In this document: positions 57,901 to 64,000 of the stretch, one piece after another
Layout: every line of letters starts with the position of its first letter
Numbering within the stretch: position 1 is the stretch's first letter
NCBI GenBank assembly: GCA_948567375.1
Contig: OX419760.1
Span: 21,452,001 to 21,516,000, forward strand
DNA from: Lunularia cruciata
Lineage: Eukaryota > Streptophyta > Marchantiopsida > Lunulariales > Lunulariaceae
Direction of reading: 5' to 3'
Length of the DNA: 64,000 nucleotides
The notes under the pieces: generated by a model
What the model was told of the DNA's origin: nothing
Database searches by the model: none
The model's input: only the letters and a program-made list of their open reading frames with translations
Translations under genes and position numbers: made by a program

Positions 57901-58747
57901 CTCTAAGGCTATTATGAGCATGGATTCCACAAAATAATTGACAATTTGAAGTGAGATTATTAAAAGCATTAAAATCTATCCAGCAAGGTTCTTTTGCTAA
58001 TGTTACATTCAATGTTATGAAGAAAAATTGTACTTGAGGAGTTTTTAAATCACATTTTCTTTTGGTCCATTTTAAAAGTTCCCTTTTGGAGCACCTCCTC
58101 CTTGTTGTATTTGCTTCTTGAGCATAGTGGCTTAATTGGTTATAATAGTGACAATTGCTACTTTGCTTCTTCTTTCCATCACCTAAATCCAAACTACCTC
58201 CTTGGTTCCTCCATCTTTGCACTTGGTTCTAGAATGGCTTCTTGTAGTGCTTATATCCTTTCTTAGAATGTCTTTTGCAAGTAAGGAAGAATGAGTTTTA
58301 TTAGGTGTTACTCTTTCTCTTTTAGCATTGTTGAATATTGATCTCCTTTTAGAGAACTAAGCTCTCAAGCTCTTCAAATAATATTACTGTTCTTGATTTG
58401 ACTCCATTGCCTTGAAAAATGCTTTGTATACAAGTAGTAGACTCTCAAATGGAAGTTGTGTATGTTTATGCTAAGAATGCATGTACATACTCAACTTCTT
58501 CCAAAATAGCACCAAAAGTCAATTTCTTGATGTCTTGAACTAGGCATTTCAAGTACATGAAATGGTTCTCCACCTTAAAACTTTCATCCATTTGTAAGGC
58601 AACAAGTTTACCTCTTAGTCTTGGAGCTTCTCTGCCTTGGCTACCTCATGTTTCTCCTTAAAGATGCTTAGAGATTCCTTTGAAGTATTCATCTCCAAAA
58701 TATCCACCAGCTTGTATTCCTTGACAATCATCTTGATCACTTCTATT
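54959..58747 (-). pseudogene. Ty1/copia element F gag-pol remnant
   Basis: A second copia lineage. In coding order: gag SVIKMIVK-type VIKMIVKEYKLVDILEMNTS (58615-58747) and a zinc-knuckle relic CHYYNQLSHYAQEANTTRRR near 58140. The protease site is WIDFNAFNNLTSN near 57985 (the catalytic D-S/T-G is broken). Integrase is HMDLVGPIYPIS near 57370, GGEF near 57160, NGFVERKN near 57070 and LKVFGCKPYVHFP near 56870. Reverse transcriptase has FYGLK near 56015, and RNase H has AAKMILRYFECTSFYGLKF (55395-55580). Stops and frame changes are frequent. The 5' end of gag continues at 59495-59660 beyond an inserted LTR. Confidence 0.85.
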
Positions 58748-59489
58748 TGTAATACTCCGAGGACAAGAGAATTCTCCAAGAGAGAAAACACATGTTTACA
58801 CTCAATCTTCTGATGCCCCAAAGGAGCACCTTCTCTTTATTATATAGCCAAAGAGGATCTCCTCCAAGGAAGCTCCACCATAGGATTAGCTACATGGATA
58901 GGTGACCTGTCAGCAAGCTCCACCCTTAGATTACTTGCTTGGATGGGTGACATGTCAGTCTTGGTCCCATCTAGTTGGTCAAATAGGCTTTGACTAGAGG
59001 GAATCTTTTAGGGATCTTCTTGTAGGAATCTCAAAATCATGTGGGTGAGGTACCATTTGAAAGCTCTTGATGAGAAAAACCAGGGGGGAGTGAAATCCTG
59101 CCTTACCTCTAGTGGAGAGAATTTGCACATTTTTTAGGCCTAATTCATCCATTTAGGCCTCCAAAATTGCCTCCAAAGTTTCCAGGCCTACTTTGGCTTC
59201 TTCCCTATTAATAGAAGTGATATTTTGGTGATACCTATATCTGATTTACTTTCTCCATCATATTTAACATCCTTATAGATGTCACCACCCCAAGTTTCAC
59301 CTCTAGATCATATGCCTAGCTATTGATTCTAAAGTTTCCAAGCATATTTTTGTTTTTGGCCTATTAATAAAAGTACTCTTTTGGTGATACCTCTGTCTGA
59401 TCTACTTAGTCCATCATGTATAACATCCTTCTAGATGTTACCATACCAAATTTCATCTCTAGATAATTTGTCTAGCTATTGGTATAACA
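58748..59489 (-). mobile_element. LTR-A, long subtype, inserted in copia F gag
   Basis: 742 bp inverted copy (TGTTATACC at 59489 to GAGTATTACA at 58748, minus strand), with the internal duplication and the TTATATAG box near 58842. The flanks lack a 5-bp duplication. Instead a 23-bp gag segment (CCTTGACAATCATCTTGATC plus ACT) is present on both sides, at 58719-58741 and 59495-59517. Confidence 0.9.
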
Positions 59490-59494
59490 GTAGA

Positions 59495-59660
59495 CCTTGA
59501 CAATCATCTTGATCACTGATAATGCTTGTTGATCTCTACAGATCCACAAAGATATTTTTTCTCCAACAAGTGCAATGTTTGTGTCTTCCTTGATTTATTT
59601 CCACAAGTCATGTGCTTAAAGGATGGCCTGAACCCTTGCCTTCAATATGGGATAGTTGGT
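59495..59660 (-). pseudogene. Copia F gag N-terminal fragment
   Basis: The minus strand from 59660 reads NYPILKARVQAIL, stop, AHDLWK, then ISLWICRDQQALSVIKMIVK, the start of a copia gag (UBN2-like) domain. It continues into 58741 on the other side of the LTR-A. Its upstream end is cut exactly at the start of the next element's LTR. Confidence 0.75.
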
Positions 59661-61013
59661 TGTCACGCCATTTGTAGTTCCGCATCTAGATGCTTGGACA
59701 CTGGAGTTCCAGTGATGGTAGTTAGAGTTATTCTAGCAGTTTCTCAGGGACTACTTTCCGACGGTTAGATTTCGTGTTCGGGGTACTGACTTCACGGTGG
59801 GGCCCACCGTCACTTTGCACCGTTTGCACCGTCAAGTGTGCCGTCAGCGGGACCATTAGGGTTTCAGGGCTAGCTCGAGTCCAGGGGGTATAGTTTTGAA
59901 GTGAGCTCCAGAGAGCTCACTTCTCTGATGTTGAGCCTTCGAGTTCCTGGCTATGGTGGACAGAGGCCGGCGAGGGTCACCTGGATTCTCTATGCTTGAG
60001 TGGGTGTGGCTTGACTATAATCAGTGCCCAGTTGTTGGCAGTTTATAGAGTGACAGATCAAGTACTGATCTGAGTTGAGTTGAGTTGAGAGTGTTAAGCA
60101 ATCTGATTACATCAGAGAAGTGAAGTCAGGGGGAAATCGGGTGCAGGAACGTTGAGTGTTGGTGGTATCTCCAAGCTCGGTGGATCGTGGTAGCTCGATT
60201 CAGGTTCTGTGTTTCCCTAGTGTGCAGAAGCTCGTGTAGTTGATGCAAATTTGGCAGTTAGGCGGACGGTGTGCAGAAGCGCTGGCCAATTTTCGAGCAA
60301 AGAAGGAGCAATTTTCGAGCAGTGTTGTGATTTTGAGCTCAAGAGGTGAAGGCAGGACCAATTTGCTGCGAGTTGGGCTCAGAAAGTGAAATTGAAGGTG
60401 GAGTTGGAAAGCTCTTCTCATGAAATTGTGATTTGGAAAAACCTATTTTGTCAATTTGGCTCGAGTGGAAAGTTAGCGGGGGATTTGGCGGACATCCATC
60501 TTTAGGGTTTACGTCAGATTTTTGGGCCAGAATTGGAGGAGTTTCGCTGTTTGGCCAGATTTGGAGAAGTTTTGCTAGTTTGGAGGAGTTTTGCCAATTT
60601 TGGAGGAGATTCAAAGTGGCAACAAGAAAGGCCTCATTTGGCTGAATTTCGGCGTTTTGAGGCTTTGAGGCTTTGAGGCATAGGGTTGTGGGCTATGAGA
60701 GGCTACGAAGGCCTAGAAGGGCCAGCAAGCCAGCTTGCTTGCGTGAGGCTAGCTAGTTTAGTGTAGATCTTGGTCATTGGTTGGCAAAATCTGCCTTTCT
60801 TGCTAGATTGTGCGCAACAGGGTTTGACCCCTAGATCTCTTGTTCCTAGACTGGTGCCCTAGCCAACTGGTCCATCCTCTATTGTTGTCATAATGACTGT
60901 GCCACTGTTATCTATACACATGTAGCTTTGGCTAGGAGAGGCAGTTTGATCCCATTCTTGGTGATCCTGGTAGCTTAGGACTTAGATACGAACTACTCTT
61001 ATGTCAAATGCCA
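59661..61013 (+). mobile_element. Putative 5' LTR of Ty3 element G
   Basis: It starts TGTCACGCC exactly where copia gag stops, and ends ...AAATGCCA two bases before a primer-site-like TGGTGGCAGAGTC. The length would be 1,353 bp. Composition changes sharply here to higher GC and CpG. The 3' LTR lies outside the window, so the boundaries cannot be checked against a second copy. A tRNA-like Pol III motif pair lies inside on the minus strand (60818-60872). The preceding TTGGT is the predicted target duplication. Confidence 0.6.
60815..60875 (-). repeat. tRNA-like / SINE head (A and B box pair)
   Basis: The minus strand has GACCAGTTGGCTAGGGC at 60856-60872, like a Pol III A box, and GGGTCAAACCCTG at 60818-60830, like a B box, about 35 bases apart. 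Between them CACCAGTCTAGGAACAAGAG looks like a tRNA anticodon arm. A full cloverleaf is not supported, so it is either a tRNA relic or the 5' end of a tRNA-derived SINE. Confidence 0.45.
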
Positions 61014-61015
61014 AA

Positions 61016-61028
61016 TGGTGGCAGAGTC
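61016..61028 (+). other. Candidate primer binding site of element G
   Basis: TGGTGGCAGAGTC resembles the initiator tRNA-Met site TGGTATCAGAGC only loosely. It may be complementary to another tRNA 3' end, or be a decayed site. Confidence 0.4.
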
Positions 61029-61634
61029 AGTCCCGTATTGTGTTATGAGATGGAGGGTTTTTGTTTAGATTTCTTGTGATTAGATCCCCTCCATTCTCTG
61101 CTTCTTGTTTGTGCACCACGTTTGTGTGAGGTGCCTTGACTTTTGAGCGTTGGTGCTCTGGTGTGCTCTCGATGGTGAGGCTGGAGTGATGACCAGTCAA
61201 ACCACCTTTGTTTCTCTCCAGTGAGGCAAGAAGTGATGACCTACAGACCGTGAGAGTGCGTGTTATGATGGCAGGTTACAGGTTGCACTTCCCCTAGTGT
61301 AGTTATCTTGGTTAGATTTACATTAGTGGGTGGTGTTTAGTTAGTGTTGGCACGCGGTGGTGTTGGCACTTGGTGGGGTACTTGCGGTTGCGACTTGCGG
61401 TTGCAGTTGGTGGTTCGGGTTTGCTATTGCAGTTACGTGGTCACGACGGAGTTCTTTGGAGATTCCAGAGGAGTTAGCCCTGCAGTACGCAGTGGGTTTA
61501 CTCGGAGTGGTGCTTGGTATCAGCCTGTATCTCAGGTCCCAGTGAGGGAGGAGATTGACTCTGAGTTGGAGTTCGACACAGGAGCTGATTCAATTGAGAG
61601 TGCACTTGGTGTATCCGCACCGTTGTTGTGGGAC
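61029..61634 (+). other. Leader of element G
   Basis: GC-rich sequence between the primer site and the first in-frame ATG at 61635. The gag frame is already open from about 61344, so an upstream or non-ATG start cannot be excluded. The segment TGATGACC occurs twice (about 61187 and 61234). Confidence 0.45.
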
Positions 61635-62465
61635 ATGGACGAGATTTATGGGGCCTCCAAAGGCCCTAGGCGTTACTCTGGTACAGTGGGTACCATTGAA
61701 TTGGATGACTTCATCCAGGAGTTTGATAGTTGGTGTGATCTGCAGCAGATGCGGAACCCGACTTTGTTCACACCTTTCATGGCATGGAAGGGGTTGTTTC
61801 AGCACTTGGAGGGTCCACCAATGGATGATTACCATGAGTTCAGGAGAGCTCATTTGGAGGAGATTGAGTTATGGAGACAGTATTGGTCTCCACACTATGT
61901 CTCCATCACTTCAGGCTCGGTGGCCAGGAGTAGATCGGCTGTACCCACGAGTTCTAGCTCGAGTAGTGTTGGTGGAGCTAGTGGAGGTGCACTAGCTGGA
62001 GATAGTGCTACTACGAGTGGAGGTACCGCTGCAGGAGGTGGTGTGGTACCGGGGTTTAACCCCATGGTGGAGTTCTTCCTATGTTTGAGGTAGAACTACC
62101 AGGGAGTGCGGACTGACAAGCTGAGGAGCTTGCAGGAGTTCCAGCGGAAGGCTGGAGAGAGCCTACGCGAGACATATACTCGCATGAGGCGGCTGATCAG
62201 TTTCACTCAGGGAGTTACTGAGGCCCAGGCAGTCCAGTTTTGGTATGGGATACTGGACATGGAGTTGCGATGTAGAGTTCGTGATGCTACATTGTTGCAG
62301 GCTACTTCGCCCACTTTGGCAGTAGTCTTTGGTTTGGCTGAGCGTATTGAGCTCAACATGGTGGAGGAGAGAGTGGTGACAGCTGGATTTGGTAGAGAGA
62401 CCTCATCCACGGTTGTGACTTCTTCTAGAGTGCAGCAGAGTGCACCACGCCCAGTTGGTTTTTGA
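61635..62465 (+). pseudogene. Element G gag
   Basis: The frame is open from at least 61344; the first ATG in frame is at 61635 (MDEIYGASKG). The capsid region shows TIELDDFIQEFDSWCDL, then PFMAWKGLFQHLEGPP and, later, LQEFQRKAGESLRETYTRMR, AQAVQFWYGILDMELRCRV and LAERIELNMVEERVVTAGF, the shape of a Ty3 gag domain. Two in-frame stops interrupt it: TAG at 62091-62093 and TGA at 62463-62465. The frame is kept on both sides of each, so this is a recent loss compared with the other elements. Confidence 0.85.
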
Positions 62466-64000
62466 GGACAGGGTGGACAGCCCAGATCCTATGGAGCGAG
62501 TGGAAGGCCTAGTGGAGTTAGACCCTTACTCTCATTTTTGGGTCAGCAGCAGCCAGTGAGTGGTGGTGTTGCTTGTTGGACTTGTGGTGGACCTCACCAT
62601 AGGAGAGAGTGTACTCAGGGCAGCGGACCTGATACCTCTGGGGCATCACAGCCAGCACAGAGGCAGTGTGAGCACTGCCATAGATTTGGTCATACTAGTG
62701 ACCGGTGTTTTGACCTACACCCGGAGTTACGGAGTGGTAGGGCTGCTATGGCAGGTAGTAGAGGAGCTCTAGTTCATGGAGGACAAGGTGGTAGAGGTGG
62801 TGGTAGAGGATCTACACCTAGTAGGAGTGCAGTACCTGCCCTTACTTCTGACACAGCTATGGCTACTCGGATTGAGCAGTTGGAGCAGAGATTGGCTAGT
62901 ATGGCTATTGCTCAGAGGAGATCAGATTCGGGTGCTGAGGCTTCCACCTCATATGCTGGTGATAGAGATGCTTTGGACTTCATGTGCGGAGCAGCACAGG
63001 TGGATGCATCTGCAGCAGTGACTAGGAGTGCAGTACGTGCTCCAGAGCCTAGAGGAGCATCAGTGGAGTTGGACCCACAGAGAGGAGAGGTTGGGAGACA
63101 GGTCAGACTTCCCCATTCTTTCACGCTATCTGAGGCATTGCAGACGACATCCATGGTTCCTAGACGTCCCAGTGCAGGTGTGGTAGGTGGTGATGGAGTA
63201 CCTGATGGAGTACCTGCTAGTCAGCCACCTGCTACTACACAGACTGAGTCTAGCATGATGTTGGGGGCGGCTCAGCTGATTATGCGGCATCCTTTATTTT
63301 CAGCCAGTGACATGTTTACATTGGGAGTGGACCCAGCCCCAATGTTCCGGTTGGCTGCCACGTTGTATGAGAGTAGGGATGGTGCAGTTCCTACTACTAG
63401 AGCAGAGGTGGTTGGTAGTGGAGCTGACTTGGTTGAGGAGCATGGGATCCGTTCAGCGACCAGTGGTTTATGGCAGGCAGCAGCGGCTAGACTGGAGGAG
63501 TTGCCAGCTAGACCGGCCTTTGAGAGAGCGCGGTTTACACCTGGTGTTGTCCTATTGGATAACCAGAGGGGGATCTTTCGTTTAGTGGGACCTTCAGGGA
63601 AGGTCTATACACCACAGAGAGTATTGTTAGACTCTGGTGCGCAGCCCCTTATGTTGGGGAAGGCTGCAGTTGTTGGTCTGGAGTTACGGAAGACCGATGT
63701 GGAGAGGTGTCCATTTCAGATCCAAACATCTCTTGGTGGTGGTTCGACACAGTACATCACACGTGGAGAGCTTGTTGTCCAGGTTCAGCCTGGTCATCCG
63801 ACTGATAGCTCGGTGGTGAGAGCTCAGGCTATTGCGACGATAGTTGAGTCCTATGATGTGCTAGTTGGGGGAGTAGTGTTATACCCTATGGGTTTCAGTA
63901 TTGACTATTGGGAGGAGACAGCCTCTTATAGACCTGGTTGGCAGTCTGGTGAGGGACGGGTATGTCACCTACTAGTACGCTTCAGTAGTGGCAGTCTTGG
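62466..64000 (+). CDS. Element G nucleocapsid and protease, open to the window end (partial)
   Basis: 511 codons with no stop, in the same frame as gag. Two zinc knuckles are present: CWTCGGPHHRREC (C-x2-C-x3-H-x4-C spacing) near 62577 and CEHCHRFGHTSDRC (C-x2-C-x4-H-x4-C) near 62670, the latter followed by FDLHPELR. A Gly/Arg-rich stretch (GGQGGRGGGRG) follows near 62780, then a variable linker. The protease active site is VLLDSGAQPLML near 63622, and SYDVLVGGVVLYPMGF lies near 63850. The region after it (DYWEETASYRPGWQSGEGR) is not part of a standard minimal Ty3 protease. Reverse transcriptase and integrase should lie beyond 64000. Confidence 0.85.

Noticed and set aside
60815..60875. Functional tRNA gene
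   Set aside because: No acceptor stem pairing and an irregular anticodon arm; only the promoter boxes look tRNA-like.

Overview
The window looks like intergenic heterochromatin from a large, repeat-rich land-plant nuclear genome. The evidence is Ty3 elements with chromodomains, Ty1/copia elements, primer sites matching or resembling initiator tRNA-Met, solo LTRs with 5-bp target duplications, AT-rich filler, and no intact host gene. Two reverse-transcriptase families are not the usual angiosperm L1 type. They and the right-edge Ty3 element resemble families I associate with ferns, mosses, lycophytes or gymnosperms, but that placement comes from memory and is tentative.

Layout. 1-3420: 3' half of a decayed Ty3 element ('A') with its LTR. 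3421-7020: unassigned, coding-like debris. 7052-7232: two stacked hairpins. 7290-7965: hAT transposase-type C-terminus. 9755-10717: 3' end and LTR of a Ty3 'B' element. 11052-11629: an LTR-A. 13300-16150 (minus): a decayed non-LTR-type reverse transcriptase. 22042-28247: a solo LTR-A (target duplication CTATA) split by a full-length minus-strand B element (22154-27767, duplication AAAAG). 29241-40372: a minus-strand copia element (duplication TGTGG) whose 5' LTR is split by a plus-strand LINE (34808-40187). 41744-42477: a solo LTR-A (duplication GAGAG). 45371-50917: a second B element (duplication TAGAA). 52780-53305: another LTR-A. 54958-59660 (minus): a second copia lineage, broken by an LTR-A at 58748-59489. 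59661-64000: the 5' part of a younger, GC-rich Ty3 element that runs off the window.

How it fits together. Nesting gives a relative clock: LTR-A insertions are among the oldest, B and the LINE landed inside older elements, and the GC-rich Ty3 element landed inside the second copia gag. Nearly every coding segment carries stops or frameshifts. The exception is the right-edge element, which has only two stops in about 790 codons.

Most notable signal. The LTR of Ty3 family B holds dense arrays of GAAnnTTC modules, including an exact four-unit heat-shock-element match (GAAGCTTCTAGAAGCTTC), just upstream of a conserved TATAAATA. This is the layout of a heat-inducible promoter, here in a chromodomain Ty3 family. 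The second lead is the right-edge element, whose protease region resembles elements that I recall carrying a captured cytosine methyltransferase.
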